Assembly: GCF_000687165.1 (NCBI RefSeq)
Contig: NZ_JMKU01000001.1
Span: forward strand, 62,001-126,000
Source: Paracidovorax oryzae ATCC 19882
Lineage (GTDB): Bacteria; Pseudomonadota; Gammaproteobacteria; Burkholderiales; Burkholderiaceae_C
DNA length: 64,000 bases
Reading direction: 5' to 3'
Below, in pieces: positions 35,421 to 47,477 of this stretch (its first letter is position 1; the number at the start of each line of letters is the position of its first letter). The notes below the pieces were generated by a model, which worked only from the letters and a program-made list of their open reading frames with translations, did no database searches and was not told the origin of the DNA. Both the position numbers and the translations under genes were made by a program.

Positions 35421-36728
35421 ATGTCCAGCACCAAGAACGTTCTCGCCATCGTCATGGCCGGCGGCGAAGGCTCGCGCCTGCACCCGCTCACGGCAGAGCG
35501 CTGCAAGCCGGCCGTGCCCTTCAACGGCAAGCACCGCATCGTCGATTTCGTGCTCTCGAACCTCGTCAACTCCGAGATCTACTCGATCTACCTGCTGGTG
35601 CAGTACAAGTCGCAGTCACTGATCGAGCACATCCGCCAGTCCTGGACGATGACGCGCTTCATCCCCCAGCACTTCGTGACGGTGGTGCCGCCGCAGATGC
35701 GCAACGGCCCGGAGTGGTTCCAGGGCACGGCCGATTCGGTCTACCAGAACATCCACCTGATCGAGTCGTTCAAGCCGGACATCGTCGCCGTCTTCGGCGC
35801 GGACCATATCTACCGCATGGATGTGCGCCAGATGATCGACTTCCACGTGAAGAACGACGCCCACGTCAGCGTGGCCACGCTGCCGGTGAAACTGGCCGAC
35901 TGCAACCAGTTCGGCATCGTCGAGACGGACGACAACCACCGCATCGTCGATTTCGTCGAAAAGCCGCAGACGCCGCCGCGCCCGATGCCGGGCAGCTCGA
36001 CGCACGCCCTCGCCTCCATGGGCAACTACCTCTTCAATGCCGACATCCTGCTGGATGCCCTGCGCGAAGCACATGAAACCGGCCACAGCGATTTCGGCAA
36101 GCACATCCTGCCGGCCATGCTCAAGTCCCACCGCCTCATGGCCTACGACTTCGACACCAACACCATTCCCGGCACCGAGCCCTATGAAGAGCACGGCTAC
36201 TGGCGCGACGTGGGCACCATCGATGCCTACTACCAGGCGCATTTCGACACGCTGGGCGCAACGCCCCGCTTTCGCATGACCAACCGCCACTGGCCCATCT
36301 ACGCCAGCCCGGACCAGGCCGAGTCGGCCCAGATCGAGAACGGCGTCATCCACCGCTCCGTGGTGGGCTCGGGCAGCATCGTGGACGGCGCCTCCCTGGA
36401 CAACGCCATGCTGCGCCGCTCCGTCGTCGTCGAGCGCGATGCCCGCCTGGAACACTGCATCGTCATGGAGCGCTCGCGCATCGGCCGCGGCGCGCAGGTG
36501 CGCCGTGCCATCATCGACCAGGACAACGACATCCCTGCGCACGAACGCATCGGCTTCGACCTGGAAGCGGACCGCAAGCGCTTCCACGTGACCGAGAGCG
36601 GCATCGTCGTCGTGCCCCGCCAGTTCTTCAAGCCGCAGGGCCTGCAATCCACCACCCCCAGCATCGGGCGGGCGCGCCCCTCCGTGGCGTCGGCATCCGA
36701 GGGATCCGGCCTGAAGGTGGCCGCATGA
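35421..36728 (+). CDS. glgC: Glucose-1-phosphate adenylyltransferase
   Basis: Makes ADP-glucose from ATP and glucose-1-phosphate, the committed step of bacterial glycogen synthesis. 435 aa. The N-terminal nucleotidyltransferase domain has [13 protein letters not shown] and [17 protein letters not shown], the sugar-binding and catalytic region has GTADSVYQN and [15 protein letters not shown] follows, and the C-terminal part is a left-handed beta-helix with hexapeptide repeats. GGGAG lies about 7 bp before the ATG. The last four bases overlap the glgX start. First gene of a five-gene coupled operon. Confidence 0.96.
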   Translation: MSSTKNVLAIVMAGGEGSRLHPLTAERCKPAVPFNGKHRIVDFVLSNLVNSEIYSIYLLVQYKSQSLIEHIRQSWTMTRFIPQHFVTVVPPQMRNGPEWFQGTADSVYQNIHLIESFKPDIVAVFGADHIYRMDVRQMIDFHVKNDAHVSVATLPVKLADCNQFGIVETDDNHRIVDFVEKPQTPPRPMPGSSTHALASMGNYLFNADILLDALREAHETGHSDFGKHILPAMLKSHRLMAYDFDTNTIPGTEPYEEHGYWRDVGTIDAYYQAHFDTLGATPRFRMTNRHWPIYASPDQAESAQIENGVIHRSVVGSGSIVDGASLDNAMLRRSVVVERDARLEHCIVMERSRIGRGAQVRRAIIDQDNDIPAHERIGFDLEADRKRFHVTESGIVVVPRQFFKPQGLQSTTPSIGRARPSVASASEGSGLKVAA

Positions 36729-38881
36729 AGGCAGGCGACGCTGCTCCACACATGACCTCCCGCCGCCCACGCGCCACCCGGCATGTCGCCGAGGCGGGCC
36801 GGCCGTTGCCGCTCGGCGCCACGGCCGACCGCAACGGCGTGAACTTTGCCGTGCACGCGCCGGGCGCGGAACGCGTGGAGGTCTGCCTCTTCGCGGATGG
36901 CGAGAACGAGACGCAGCGCATCGCCCTGCCGGCCTTCACCGCCGGCACGTGGCATGGGCATGTCAAGGGACTCAAGCCGGGCCAGCGCTATGGCCTGCGC
37001 GTCCACGGGCCCTACGCTCCCGCGCAGGGGCAGCGCTTCAATCCCGCCAAGCTGCTCATCGATCCGTACGCCCGCGCGCTCGACCGACCCGTGCTCGGTG
37101 CCGACGACCAGTTCGGCTACGAACTCGGCCACGAGGACGAGGACCATGCCATCAGCGGCGTGGACAACGGCGCCACCGCCCCCAAGGCCATCGTGGTGCG
37201 CTCGCGCTTCGACTGGGGCGACGACGCCCCGCCCCGCGTCCCGCCCTCCAAGACCGTCTTCTACGAGATGCACGTCAAGGGCTTCACACAGACGCTGTCC
37301 GGCGTTCCGGAAGCCCTGCGCGGCACGTATGCCGGTCTGGGATCGGAAGCCGCCGTCGCCTACCTGAAAGACCTGGGCGTGACCAGCGTGGAACTGCTGC
37401 CCGTGCAGGCCTTCGTGGACGACAAGCGGCTCGTGGATGCGGGCCTGGCCAACTACTGGGGCTACAACACCATCGCCTTCCTCGCGCCCGAACCCCGCTA
37501 CGCCGCCAGCCGCGGCGACGGCGGCACGGACGAATTCAAGGCCATGGTCAAGGCCCTGCATGCCGCCGGCATCGAGGTGATCCTGGACGTGGTGTACAAC
37601 CACACGGCTGAAGGCAACCACCTGGGCCCCACGCTCAGCCTCAAGGGCATCGACAACGCCGCCTACTACCGCCTCTCGCCGGAGGATCCGCGCTTCTACG
37701 TGGACTACACCGGTACGGGCAACACGGTGGACACGAGCAGCCCCGCTGCCCTGCGCCTCGTCATGGACAGCCTGCGCTACTGGGTCACGGAGATGCACGT
37801 GGACGGCTTCCGCTTCGACCTGGCCTGCTCGCTGGGACGCGACGTTTCTGGCGCCTTCACCCACCGCGCGGCCTTCTTCGCGGCGGTGGCGCAGGATCCC
37901 GTGCTCTCGCGCGTCAAGCTCATCGCCGAGCCCTGGGACCTGGGCCCCGACGGCTACCAGGTGGGCGGTTTCCCCGACGGCTGGATGGAGTGGAACGGCC
38001 GCTACCGCGATGTGGTGCGTGACTACTGGCGCGGCACCGACGGCAGCCTGCCCGCGTTCGCCGCCTGCCTCTGCGGCAGCGCCGACATCCTGGAGGCCCG
38101 CCGCCGCCCCGCGACCGACAGCATCAACATCGTCACCGTGCACGACGGCTTCACCCTGGCCGACCTCGTCAGCTACAACGAAAAGCACAACGAGGCCAAC
38201 CAGGAAGACAGCCGTGACGGCGAAAACCACAACCGCAGCTGGAACTGCGGCGCCGAAGGCCCGACCGAGGATCCCGCCATCCTCGCCCTGCGCGAGCGCC
38301 AGATGCGCAACTTCCTCGCCACGCTGTTCGTATCGCACGGCACGCCGCTGCTCCTGGGCGGCGACGAGCATGCCCGCACCCAGCAGGGCAACAACAACGG
38401 CTACTGCCAGGACGGCCCCCTGTCCTGGTACGACTGGGAGCACGCCGGCCGCAACGACGCCCAGCGCCGCTTCACCGCGGCCCTGATCGCCCTGCGCACC
38501 GAGTTGCCGGCCCTGCGCACCGCGGTCGCCGACGGCGGCCGGGCCGATTGCGTGGGCGTGCACTGGCACAGCGTCTGGGGCCTGCCCATGACGGCAGAGG
38601 AATGGGACGACCCGCAATCGCGCTGCGTCGCCGCCCTGATGGAGGCGGATGCCGGTGGCTGCGCGGCCCTCGTCCTCTTCAACGCGACCGGCGAAGACGC
38701 GACCTTCACCCTCCCGCAGGAGGAGCAGGCCCGCTCCTGGACCGTGCGCGTGGACACCCGCACCGCCGACGTGCCACCCGCCGATGCCGCGCCAGTGGCT
38801 TCCGGAGACCAATACGTGCTGCCGGGACATGCCATGGCGATTCTCACCGCACTGGGCGCTTCCGGCGATCCCACTCCATGA
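36725..38881 (+). CDS. glgX: Glycogen debranching enzyme, isoamylase type
   Basis: Hydrolyses alpha-1,6 branch points of glycogen limit dextrins. 718 aa with an N-terminal CBM48-like domain (about 25-130) and a GH13 barrel (about 150-600). Catalytic regions are [24 protein letters not shown] (nucleophile Asp), [19 protein letters not shown] (acid/base Glu) and [20 protein letters not shown]. Length and [11 protein letters not shown] are typical of GlgX/TreX. In this operon, which makes trehalose from maltodextrins, the TreX-like role of feeding linear chains to TreY is likely. Overlaps glgC and treZ by 4 bp each. Confidence 0.93.
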   Translation: MKAGDAAPHMTSRRPRATRHVAEAGRPLPLGATADRNGVNFAVHAPGAERVEVCLFADGENETQRIALPAFTAGTWHGHVKGLKPGQRYGLRVHGPYAPAQGQRFNPAKLLIDPYARALDRPVLGADDQFGYELGHEDEDHAISGVDNGATAPKAIVVRSRFDWGDDAPPRVPPSKTVFYEMHVKGFTQTLSGVPEALRGTYAGLGSEAAVAYLKDLGVTSVELLPVQAFVDDKRLVDAGLANYWGYNTIAFLAPEPRYAASRGDGGTDEFKAMVKALHAAGIEVILDVVYNHTAEGNHLGPTLSLKGIDNAAYYRLSPEDPRFYVDYTGTGNTVDTSSPAALRLVMDSLRYWVTEMHVDGFRFDLACSLGRDVSGAFTHRAAFFAAVAQDPVLSRVKLIAEPWDLGPDGYQVGGFPDGWMEWNGRYRDVVRDYWRGTDGSLPAFAACLCGSADILEARRRPATDSINIVTVHDGFTLADLVSYNEKHNEANQEDSRDGENHNRSWNCGAEGPTEDPAILALRERQMRNFLATLFVSHGTPLLLGGDEHARTQQGNNNGYCQDGPLSWYDWEHAGRNDAQRRFTAALIALRTELPALRTAVADGGRADCVGVHWHSVWGLPMTAEEWDDPQSRCVAALMEADAGGCAALVLFNATGEDATFTLPQEEQARSWTVRVDTRTADVPPADAAPVASGDQYVLPGHAMAILTALGASGDPTP

Positions 38882-40701
38882 AGCACCAGCACGACATGCC
38901 GATCGGCGCCCGCCTCCTGCCTGAAGGCGGCGTCCACTTCACCCTCTGGGCACCCGCCGCTTCGCGGCTCACCCTCCACCACCGCATCGCCCCCGGCACG
39001 GAGCCCGCGCAGGTGGCGGCCCGCCGGGATGCGGACGGTTTCTGGCAGGCCACCGTGCGCGAAGCCGGCCCGGACACGCTCTACCAATGGCAGGCGGACG
39101 ATGGCCCGCTGGTGCCCGATCCGGCATCGCGCAGCAATCCCGACGGTCCGCACGGCCCGAGCCGCGTGACCGACCCGGCCGCCTTCGACTGGAAGACCGA
39201 GGACTGGACAGGCCGGCCATGGAACGAAACCGTGCTCTATGAATTGCACGTGGGCACCTTCACGCCCGAGGGCACGTTCGCAGCCGCCATGGAGCGGCTG
39301 CCCTGGCTGGCGGAGCAGGGCTTCACCGCCGTCGAACTCATGCCCGTGGCCACCTTCGGCGGGCGCCACGGCTGGGGTTATGACGGCGTGCTGCCGTTCG
39401 CGCCGCACCCGGCCTACGGCACGCCGGACGACATGAAGCGCTTCATCGACCGGGCCCATGCGCTCGGCCTGATGGTGTTCCTGGATGTCGTGTACAACCA
39501 CTTCGGCCCGGACGGCAATTACCTGGGCAGCTACGCCCCGGCCTTCTTCTCGGAAACCCACCACAGCCCCTGGGGCGCAGCCATCAATTTCGACGGCGAG
39601 GACAGCGGTCCGGTGCGCGAGTTCTTCATCCAGAATGCGCTCTACTGGGTGCGGGAATTCCGCATCGACGGCCTGCGCCTGGATGCCGTCCATGCCATCA
39701 TGGACGATGGTTCCCCCCACGTGCTCGAAGACCTCGCGCAGCGCGTGCGGCAGGCCACGGCGGGCCGGCACGTCCACCTCGTCCTCGAGAACGAGAAGAA
39801 CGAAAGCCAGCGCCTGGCCTCCCGGCCCGAACCCACGCGCTACGACGCGCAGTGGAACGACGACTTCCACCATGCCCTGCATGTCGCCCTCACCGGGGAG
39901 CGCCAGGGTTACTACGCCGACTACGCCCATGCGCCGCTCGACGGACTCGCGCACAGCTTCGCGGGTGGCTATGTCTTCGCGCCGTCGCACCGCGACGACG
40001 ACGGCCGGCGCCTGGCACGGACACCGGCCGCGCCCCAGCCCCTGGCCACGATGGTGAACTTCTGCGGCAACCACGACCAGATCGGCAACCGCGCCTTCGG
40101 CGAGCGGCTCTCGCACCTCGTGCCGCAGCCCGCGGCCGAACTGGCGCTGTTGTCCGCGCTGCTCACGCCCGCCACGCCGCTGGTGTTCATGGGCGACGAA
40201 TTCGGCGCCGAAACACCCTTCCTGTACTTCGCCGACTGGACGGGCGAGCTCCGCGAGGCGGTGCGCCAGGGGCGCCAGCGCGAATTCCGGCTCGAAGCCG
40301 GCTCCGGCAGGGAGCTGCCCGATCCCTGCGACGCCGCCACCCTCGAACGCAGCCGCCTCGAATGGCGGCAGGCCGAAGGCCCCGCAGGACAGGAGCGGCT
40401 CGCGCTGGTCCGCAATGCCCTCGCCGCGCGCCGGCAATGGATCGCTCCGCGCCTGTCCCGGCTGCGTTCCGGAACGCACACGGCGCGCCGCGTGGGACCG
40501 GCCGGGCTGCAGGTGGAATGGGACTATGACGATGGAGCACGCCTCGTGATGCAAATGAACCTGGGCACGGAAGCCGTGGTCGAGGGCCTCGGGCAGCCGG
40601 CCAGCGCGCCCGGCACGCCGGTCTTCCAGCACCGCTGGGAAGGCGGTGGCGCCTGGGCGCCGTGGTCCGCGCGGTGGATGCTGCAGGAGGTGCCGGCATG
40701 A
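38878..40701 (+). CDS. treZ: Malto-oligosyltrehalose trehalohydrolase
   Basis: Releases trehalose from maltooligosyl-trehalose, the product of TreY. 607 aa; N-terminal CBM48-like domain (about 8-100), then a GH13 barrel with YELHVGTFTPEG, GYDGVLPFAPHPAYG, DVVYNHFGPDGNYL, RIDGLRLDAVHAI (nucleophile Asp), LVLENEKNESQRL (Glu) and NFCGNHDQIGNRAFGERL. Length matches characterised TreZ. Coupled by ATGA overlaps to glgX upstream and to the malQ-treY fusion downstream, so enzyme ratios are probably fixed by translational coupling. Confidence 0.94.
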   Translation: MKHQHDMPIGARLLPEGGVHFTLWAPAASRLTLHHRIAPGTEPAQVAARRDADGFWQATVREAGPDTLYQWQADDGPLVPDPASRSNPDGPHGPSRVTDPAAFDWKTEDWTGRPWNETVLYELHVGTFTPEGTFAAAMERLPWLAEQGFTAVELMPVATFGGRHGWGYDGVLPFAPHPAYGTPDDMKRFIDRAHALGLMVFLDVVYNHFGPDGNYLGSYAPAFFSETHHSPWGAAINFDGEDSGPVREFFIQNALYWVREFRIDGLRLDAVHAIMDDGSPHVLEDLAQRVRQATAGRHVHLVLENEKNESQRLASRPEPTRYDAQWNDDFHHALHVALTGERQGYYADYAHAPLDGLAHSFAGGYVFAPSHRDDDGRRLARTPAAPQPLATMVNFCGNHDQIGNRAFGERLSHLVPQPAAELALLSALLTPATPLVFMGDEFGAETPFLYFADWTGELREAVRQGRQREFRLEAGSGRELPDPCDAATLERSRLEWRQAEGPAGQERLALVRNALAARRQWIAPRLSRLRSGTHTARRVGPAGLQVEWDYDDGARLVMQMNLGTEAVVEGLGQPASAPGTPVFQHRWEGGGAWAPWSARWMLQEVPA

Positions 40702-43700
40702 ACGGCCACCACCACGAGGGCCACGACGGCCTGCACGAACGCGCCCGCCGGGCAGGCATCGCGCTCCAGTACGCCAGTTTCTGGGGTGAACACCGCGACG
40801 TGCCGCCGGAGGTTCTCGAGCGCGCCCTGTCGGCCATGGGATCGCATACCGACGCCGGTGCGCTGCCGGCGCCCATCGTGGTGGAGGAAGGCCAGCCAGC
40901 CGAGATCGAATGGCATGCCGCCGCCTCCTGGCGGCTGGTCACCAGCGAAGTCGAAGCCGAGGAAACCGTCTGCGACGGCCAGGGCCCGGTCGCGCGGCTG
41001 CCGGCCACGCTGCGCGCGGGCTACTACCGCCTCGTCGGGCCCGGAACGCAGGAAGAGCGCTTCGTCATCGTCGCACCCGCGCGCTGCTGGTCACCCGAGC
41101 CGCTGCGCCACGGGGAACGCTGGTGGGGCCTGAGCGTCCAGCTGTACTCGCTGCGCTCGGACCGCAACTGGGGCATCGGCGACTTCTCCGATCTCTGCGA
41201 CCTGGTGGCCACCGCCGCCGCCCAGGGCGCTGCCTTCGTCGGCCTGAGCCCCCTGCACGCCCTGCGCATGGACCGTCCGGACCTGGCCAGCCCCTACAGC
41301 CCGTCCAGCCGCCTCGCGCTGAACCCGCTGTTCATCGACGTGACCGCGATGCCGGAGTTCCTGCGCAGCAGCGCCGCGCAGTCGCTCCACGCCGACGGCG
41401 TGTTCCAGCAGCGGCTGCAGGCCCTGCGCGCCGCGGAAACGGTGCAGTATGCCGAGGTCGCCGCCGCCAAGGAGGAAATGCTCGCCCTGCTGTGGGACGA
41501 GTTCCGCCAGGGCGACTGGGAATCGTTGAGCCCGCGCGGCATCGCATTCCAGTCCTTCGTGAAGGAGCATGCCGCCACGCTGGCGCCCCATGCGCTGTTC
41601 GAAGCCATCCAGCGCCACCTCGTGCGCACATCGCCCGGCACCTGGGGCTGGCCCGCCTGGCCCGAGGAACTGCAGGATCCCCAGGGCCCGGCCGCGCAGG
41701 CCTTCGCCAAGGACCATGCGGAAGCCGTGGCCTACCACATGTGGCTGCAGTGGACCGCCCACCTGCAGCTCGGGCAGGCGGGCGAGCGCGCCCGCGCCCT
41801 CATGCCGCTCGGCCTGTACTGCGACCTGGCCGTCGGCGCGAGCGACGGCGGCTCGGAAACCTGGACCCTGCAGAAGCTGTATGCACGCGGCATGAACGTC
41901 GGGGCGCCGCCCGATCCGCTGAACACCCAGGGCCAGGACTGGGGCCTGCCGCCGCTCAACCCCGTCGCGCTGGCCGCGGCCCGCTTCATGCCCGTGCGCC
42001 GCCTGCTGCATGCCGTCATGCACCCCGCCGGGGCGCTGCGCATGGACCATGTGATGGCGCTCATGCGCCTTTTCTGGACCCACGGCGGCGCAGGCACCTA
42101 CGTCGCCTATCCGCTGCAGCCGCTGCTCGCGGTCCTGGCCGTCGAAAGCCATCGCCACCAGTGCCTGGTGATCGGCGAAGACCTGGGCAACGTGGCGCCG
42201 CAGATGCGCGAGGCCATGGCGCAGCGCACCGTCCTGTCCTACCGCCCCCTGATCTTCGAACGCATGGATGGCGGCGCCTTCCGGCCGCCCGCACAGTGGC
42301 CGGCGCAGGCCCTGGCCGTGGTGAGCACGCACGACCTGCCCACGCTGCGCGGATACTGGTCTGGCGAAGACATCGAGGTGCAGAAGCGCCTGGGCTGGCT
42401 GCCGGATTCGGAAGCCCACGCGCGCAGCCTGATCGAGCGTGCGCAGGACCGTGTCCGGCTGCTGATGGCGCTGCAGGAAGAAGGCCTGCTGCCTCCCGGC
42501 GCCACGGTGGATGCCCAGTCCGTGCCCGAAGCCACGCAGGAGTTCACGGCCGCGGTGCATGCCTACCTCGCGCGCACCCCCTGCTGGCTCGCGGCGGTGC
42601 AGATCGAGGATGCGATCGCACAGCTCGAACAGGTCAACGTGCCCGGCTCCACCGAGGACATGCAGCCTAACTGGCGCCGGCGCCTCGCTGTGCCGCTGGA
42701 CCGGCTGGCCACGCACCCCTGCTTCGCAGCCGTGGCCTCGGCCATGCGCGAGCACCGGGGACGCCCCGCCATGCAGGCTCCCATGGAGGAACTGCCCGCG
42801 CTCGACACCGCGGATGTACCGCTCTCGACCTACCGAGTGCAGTTCCACAAGGACAACACCTTCGCGGACATGACTGCCGCCGTGCCCTACCTGCACGCGC
42901 TGGGCATCAGCCATCTCTACAGCTCTCCCTACCTCAAGGCCGCCCCCGGCAGCACGCACGGCTACAACGTGGTCGATCCCACGCAGCTGAACCCGGAAAT
43001 CGGCGACGAAACCAGCCATGCCGCGCTGTGCGATGCCCTGCGGGCGCACGGCCTCGGCCAGCTGCTGGACATCGTGCCCAACCACATGGGCGTGATCGAC
43101 GCCCCCAACCCCTGGTGGGACGACGTCATGGAACACGGGCGGTCCGCCGCCCATGCGGGCTTTTTCGACATCGAGTGGGAACCCGCCACCGCGAGCCTGC
43201 AGGGTCGCGTGCTGCTGCCCATGCTCGGCGGCCAGTACGGCCATGTGCTGGAGGCCGGCGAACTGCGCCTGGATTTCGATGCACAGGGCGGCCGATTCCT
43301 CGTGTGCTACTGGGACCACCGGCTGCCGGTCGATCCACGGCACTACGCCCGCATCTTCGGGGCCGTGCCTGCACCGGTCCCCGGGGAAGCCGATGGCGAC
43401 AGCGCGCTGCAGGCGCACTCCCTCATCGATGCCTTCGGCCGCCTGCCCGACCGCGATACCCACGATGAAGGCGAGCGCGCCATGCGCCTGCGCGATGCGC
43501 CCCTCCACCAGCGGCGCCTCGCGGAGCTGGCCGGCGCACATGCGTGGCTGCGGCAGTGGATTGCCGCCTGCCTGGCCCACTGGAACGGCCGCAAGGGAGA
43601 GGCCGGCAGCTTCGACGCGCTGGACGGCCTGCTGCGCGAGCAGCCCTACCGCCTGGCGGACTGGCGCGTGGCCGGCGACGACATCAACTACCGCCGGTTC

Positions 43701-45686
43701 TTCGACGTGAACTCCCTGGCCGCGCTGCGCATGGAGGAAACCTCCGTGTTCGAGGCCGCGCACGCCTGCATCTTCCGCTGGCTGGCGGAGGGCCGCATCA
43801 CCGGCCTGCGCATCGACCACCCGGACGGCCTGGCCGATCCCGCACAGTACTTCGACCGCCTGCAGCGGCGCCATGCGGCCCTCGCCCGCGCCGCCGGACG
43901 CGAGCCCACGGCGCTCTACCTCGTGGTGGAAAAGATCCTGGCGGACCACGAACCCCTGCCGGCCGACTGGCCCGTGCACGGCGCCACGGGCTACCGTTTC
44001 AGCAGCCTGGTCAACGGCCTCTTCGTGGACTCCGCATCGCAGGCCGCCTTCGACGACGCCTATACCAGCTTCACCGGCGATACCAAGGATTTCGAGGAAG
44101 CGGTGTACGAGTGCAAGAAGCACATCATCGAGACCTCGCTCTACAGCGACCTGGGATGGCTGGCCGACACGCTCTACCGCATCGCGCAGGCGGACCGGCG
44201 CACCGTCGATTTCACGCGCAACCAGTTGCGCATCGCACTGACGGAAGTGGCGGCGGTCTTCCCCGTGTACCGCACCTACCTCGTGCCCGACGGCACGCCT
44301 CCCAGCGACACCGACCGGCGCCACGTCGCCTGGGCCATCGCAGCCGCGCGGCGGCGCATGGGCACCAGCGAGGGCGGCGTGCTGGCCTATCTCGAAAGCG
44401 TCCTGCTCGGCGACGACGGCGCGGCCCCGCCCCTGCGCGCGCGTTTCATCCGCCGCTGGCAGCAGTTCACGGCCCCGGTCATGGCCAAGTCCGTGGAAGA
44501 CACTGTCTTCTACCGCTACGTGCGCCTGGTTTCCCTGAACGACGTCGGCTCCGAGCCGCGGCGCTTCGGCCTCACCTGCGCGGCCTTCCACCAGGCCAAC
44601 CTGCAGCGTGCCCGCCATCGCCCGCACAACCTGCTCGCCACATCCACGCACGACAGCAAGCGTTCCGAAGACCTCCGGGCCCGGCTCAACGTGCTCTCGG
44701 AAATCCCCGCGCTGTGGGAAGACACCGCCCTGCAGATGCGCGAGCTGGGCGAGCGCTTCACCACCGAGGTGGACGGCGTCCAGGCCCCGCGGCCGCACGA
44801 CCTCTGGGCCCTCTACCAGGCGCTGGTCGGCATCTGGCCCACCCACGCCACCGAGCCGCAGGAGCGCCAGGAACTGCGCGAACGCATCCAGCAGTACATG
44901 GTCAAGGCCATGCGCGAGGCCAAGCAGCAGACCAACTGGCTGTTCCCGGACGAGGCCTATGAAGGTGCAGTGGCGCGCTACATCGACGGCGCGCTCTCGA
45001 CCGAACGCTTCGTGCGCGAGCTGGAGAGGTTCGTGCAGTCCATCGCGCCCTATGGCTTCCGCAACAGCCTCTGCCAGCTCGCGCTCAAGCTGACAGTGCC
45101 CGGCGTGCCGGACATCTACCAGGGCTGCGAGCAGTGGAACTTCAGCCTCGTGGACCCGGACAACCGCCGCCCCGTGGATTTCGGCGCCATGGCACAGGCA
45201 CTGCAGCAGGTACAGGCGCTCTACGGCCAGGGCGCCTATCCGTCGCCTGCGGACTGGGAGCGCCTCATGGCCCCGGTGCCGGGCCCCGATGCCAAGCAGC
45301 TGGTCACCTGGCGCCTGCTGCAGTTGCGGCAGGCCCTGCCCGACCTGTTCCGCCAGTCCACCTACCTGCCGCTCACGCTGGAAGGGCATGGTGCCGAGCA
45401 CGCGTTCGCCTTCGCGCGCATCCGGGACGGCCGGGCCATCGTGGTGGTCTGCGCGCGCCTGCTCTACGGCCTGGCGGCTGCGGGGTGGCGCGGCACCCGG
45501 ATCTCGGTCGCCTCCGTGCACCCCTTGCTGGCCAAGGCAGAGGGCTGGCAGGAATGGATGACGGGCCGGCGCATCGGCCCGGACACCGGCAAAGGATGGA
45601 GCGTGGAGGAAATCCTCGGGGAAGTGCTTCCGGACCGTCCCGGCCTGCCGTTCGCGGTGCTCGTGGGCGGAGAATCCGGCGCATGA
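40698..45686 (+). CDS. treY: Fused 4-alpha-glucanotransferase / malto-oligosyltrehalose synthase
   Basis: 1662-aa bifunctional enzyme. Residues about 1-700 are a MalQ amylomaltase (GH77): [49 protein letters not shown] (nucleophile Asp), [11 protein letters not shown] (acid/base Glu) and [13 protein letters not shown]. Residues about 705-1662 are a TreY-type GH13: [76 protein letters not shown] and [14 protein letters not shown]. MalQ lengthens and shuffles maltodextrins, and TreY turns the reducing end into a trehalose unit for TreZ. AGGAGG lies upstream of the start. ATGA overlaps join it to treZ and glgA. Confidence 0.93.
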   Translation: MNGHHHEGHDGLHERARRAGIALQYASFWGEHRDVPPEVLERALSAMGSHTDAGALPAPIVVEEGQPAEIEWHAAASWRLVTSEVEAEETVCDGQGPVARLPATLRAGYYRLVGPGTQEERFVIVAPARCWSPEPLRHGERWWGLSVQLYSLRSDRNWGIGDFSDLCDLVATAAAQGAAFVGLSPLHALRMDRPDLASPYSPSSRLALNPLFIDVTAMPEFLRSSAAQSLHADGVFQQRLQALRAAETVQYAEVAAAKEEMLALLWDEFRQGDWESLSPRGIAFQSFVKEHAATLAPHALFEAIQRHLVRTSPGTWGWPAWPEELQDPQGPAAQAFAKDHAEAVAYHMWLQWTAHLQLGQAGERARALMPLGLYCDLAVGASDGGSETWTLQKLYARGMNVGAPPDPLNTQGQDWGLPPLNPVALAAARFMPVRRLLHAVMHPAGALRMDHVMALMRLFWTHGGAGTYVAYPLQPLLAVLAVESHRHQCLVIGEDLGNVAPQMREAMAQRTVLSYRPLIFERMDGGAFRPPAQWPAQALAVVSTHDLPTLRGYWSGEDIEVQKRLGWLPDSEAHARSLIERAQDRVRLLMALQEEGLLPPGATVDAQSVPEATQEFTAAVHAYLARTPCWLAAVQIEDAIAQLEQVNVPGSTEDMQPNWRRRLAVPLDRLATHPCFAAVASAMREHRGRPAMQAPMEELPALDTADVPLSTYRVQFHKDNTFADMTAAVPYLHALGISHLYSSPYLKAAPGSTHGYNVVDPTQLNPEIGDETSHAALCDALRAHGLGQLLDIVPNHMGVIDAPNPWWDDVMEHGRSAAHAGFFDIEWEPATASLQGRVLLPMLGGQYGHVLEAGELRLDFDAQGGRFLVCYWDHRLPVDPRHYARIFGAVPAPVPGEADGDSALQAHSLIDAFGRLPDRDTHDEGERAMRLRDAPLHQRRLAELAGAHAWLRQWIAACLAHWNGRKGEAGSFDALDGLLREQPYRLADWRVAGDDINYRRFFDVNSLAALRMEETSVFEAAHACIFRWLAEGRITGLRIDHPDGLADPAQYFDRLQRRHAALARAAGREPTALYLVVEKILADHEPLPADWPVHGATGYRFSSLVNGLFVDSASQAAFDDAYTSFTGDTKDFEEAVYECKKHIIETSLYSDLGWLADTLYRIAQADRRTVDFTRNQLRIALTEVAAVFPVYRTYLVPDGTPPSDTDRRHVAWAIAAARRRMGTSEGGVLAYLESVLLGDDGAAPPLRARFIRRWQQFTAPVMAKSVEDTVFYRYVRLVSLNDVGSEPRRFGLTCAAFHQANLQRARHRPHNLLATSTHDSKRSEDLRARLNVLSEIPALWEDTALQMRELGERFTTEVDGVQAPRPHDLWALYQALVGIWPTHATEPQERQELRERIQQYMVKAMREAKQQTNWLFPDEAYEGAVARYIDGALSTERFVRELERFVQSIAPYGFRNSLCQLALKLTVPGVPDIYQGCEQWNFSLVDPDNRRPVDFGAMAQALQQVQALYGQGAYPSPADWERLMAPVPGPDAKQLVTWRLLQLRQALPDLFRQSTYLPLTLEGHGAEHAFAFARIRDGRAIVVVCARLLYGLAAAGWRGTRISVASVHPLLAKAEGWQEWMTGRRIGPDTGKGWSVEEILGEVLPDRPGLPFAVLVGGESGA

Positions 45687-47209
45687 AGATTCTCTTCGCC
45701 ACATCGGAATGCGCCCCGCTGGTCAAGACCGGCGGCCTGGGCGACGTCAGCGCCGCACTGCCCCCCGCCATCGCGGCCCTCGGCCATGAGGTGGTGCTGC
45801 TCATGCCAGCCTACGCGGACATGCCGCTGCAGGGGCAGATCACGGGCTGGCATTCGCTGCCCGCCGAAGGCCCGTGGCCCGCCGCTCAGCTGCTGCGCGT
45901 GGACCGCGGCAGAAACGAGGTACCCCTGCTGCTGCTCTCGTGCCCGCAGCTCTACGCACGCCCGGGATCGCCCTATGCCGGCGCGCAGGGGGAACATCCG
46001 GACAACGCCCTGCGCTTCGGCCTGCTCGCCCACGTCGCCGCGCGCATCGGCACCCCGCAATCGCCCTGCGGCTGGACCGCGGACATCGTCCACGCCAACG
46101 ACTGGCCCACCGCACTGGCGCCGCTCTACCTGCGGCAGTTCCGCGACGCGGCCGGCCCCCGGGGGGATACCGTGGCGCGCAGCATGGTCACGGTGCACAA
46201 CCTGGCTTTCCAGGGCGTGTTCCCCATGGACTGGGCGCAGCGCCTCGGCATCGAGGACAGGCACCTGGGGATCGAGGGCGCCGAATTCTGGGGCCAGCTC
46301 TCCATGCTCAAGGCCGGCCTGCAGTACGCGGACGCCATCACCACGGTCAGCCCCACCTACGCACGCGAGATCCAGACGTCCGAACTCGGCTTCGGCCTGG
46401 ACGGCGTGCTCCGCGCCCGTGCGGACCGGCTGCAGGGCATCCTCAACGGCATCGACACTGCGCTGTGGAATCCGTCGCAGGATCCGCAGATCCCGGCGCA
46501 CTTCTCCGCCGACCGCCTCGAGGGCAAGGCTGCCTGCAAGGCCGCACTGCGCCGCAGGCTGGGACTCGCGCAGGACGATGACCGCATGCTGTTCGGCCTG
46601 GTCGGCCGGATGACCGAACAAAAAGGCATCGACTGGGTGATCGGCGGCGCCGAACGCCTGTTGCGCCAGGGCGGGCAGCTCGCCATCCTGGGCAGCGGCG
46701 ACCCGGCACTGGAAAGCGCCCTGCGCGCACTGGCGAAGCGCCATCCCCGCCACATGCACGTCACCGTGGGCTTCGACGAAAGCCTCGCCCACGCCATCGA
46801 GGCAGGCAGCGACAGCTTCCTCATGCCGTCCCGCTTCGAACCCTGCGGCCTGAACCAGATGTACAGCCAGGCCTACGGCACACCACCCGTGGTCACGCCC
46901 ACCGGCGGCCTCGCCGATTCGGTCGTGGATGCCGACGACCCGGCGGGCAACGGCACGGGCTTCATCCTGCGCGGGTCCAGCCAGGCCGCGTTCGACCAGG
47001 CCGTCGGACGCGCCCTGCACCTCTGGAAAACCGCCCCCGACGCCTGGCGCCACCTGCAGCGCAACGGCATGCAACGCGATTTCGGATGGACCGCCTCGGC
47101 CCGGACGTACCTCCAGGCCTATGGCGCCGCACGTAACCGTGCGGAAACCCGCCCGCAAACGGCCTCAGCCTTGTCCTACAGGGAGCCCCGGCCCGCGGCG
47201 GAATACTGA
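45683..47209 (+). CDS. glgA: Glycogen synthase (ADP-glucose type)
   Basis: GT5 glycosyltransferase that extends alpha-1,4-glucan from ADP-glucose. 508 aa. The N-terminal ADP-glucose site is K15TGGLGD; DIVHANDWPTALAPLYL, TVHNLAFQGVFP, LNGIDTALWNPSQD, GLVGRMTEQKGIDW and SRFEPCGLNQMYSQAYG (catalytic Glu region) are all present. The C-terminal tail (about 485-508) is slightly long. ATG overlaps the treY stop by 4 bp. Last gene of the operon; no glgB branching enzyme or glgP phosphorylase is present in this window. Confidence 0.95.
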   Translation: MKILFATSECAPLVKTGGLGDVSAALPPAIAALGHEVVLLMPAYADMPLQGQITGWHSLPAEGPWPAAQLLRVDRGRNEVPLLLLSCPQLYARPGSPYAGAQGEHPDNALRFGLLAHVAARIGTPQSPCGWTADIVHANDWPTALAPLYLRQFRDAAGPRGDTVARSMVTVHNLAFQGVFPMDWAQRLGIEDRHLGIEGAEFWGQLSMLKAGLQYADAITTVSPTYAREIQTSELGFGLDGVLRARADRLQGILNGIDTALWNPSQDPQIPAHFSADRLEGKAACKAALRRRLGLAQDDDRMLFGLVGRMTEQKGIDWVIGGAERLLRQGGQLAILGSGDPALESALRALAKRHPRHMHVTVGFDESLAHAIEAGSDSFLMPSRFEPCGLNQMYSQAYGTPPVVTPTGGLADSVVDADDPAGNGTGFILRGSSQAAFDQAVGRALHLWKTAPDAWRHLQRNGMQRDFGWTASARTYLQAYGAARNRAETRPQTASALSYREPRPAAEY

Positions 47210-47258
47210 TGCCACGCCGGCAAACACCGGCGCTCCCCGCGTTCTCTAGGAGCCCGAC

Positions 47259-47468
47259 ATGATCCGCAAACCCTGGCCTTTCCTGTCGTCGTATCAGGAG
47301 CGTGACGACATCGGCGACACCGTGGCGCCGGCATCGGCCGAGCCTGCCGACACGTCGTCCACCCTCCCGGCGGCTTACGCCGATGCAAGGTCCCGCATCC
47401 GGCCCGCACATGCCGCCATGATGGGCAGCCCTGTTTCCCAAAGCAGCCCGTCGCAGGCGTCTGCCTGA
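47259..47468 (+). CDS. Small hypothetical protein
   Basis: 69-aa hydrophilic, Ser/Ala-rich protein of unknown function, with no domain, signal peptide or membrane segment. Support for a real gene is an AGGAG 6 bp before the ATG, a position 49 bp after glgA in the same direction, and a 10-bp-stem hairpin just after the stop. Composition is unlike the neighbouring enzymes, and it may be a recently evolved or fast-changing ORF. Confidence 0.45.
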   Translation: MIRKPWPFLSSYQERDDIGDTVAPASAEPADTSSTLPAAYADARSRIRPAHAAMMGSPVSQSSPSQASA

Positions 47469-47477
47469 GCAGGCTGA

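Noticed and set aside
41091-45704. 1537-aa open frame antisense to the MalQ-TreY fusion
   Set aside because: It is the complementary shadow of a GC-rich gene, with His/Ala/Gly/Arg-rich low-information sequence and no motifs. The plus-strand frame has two complete enzyme active sites.
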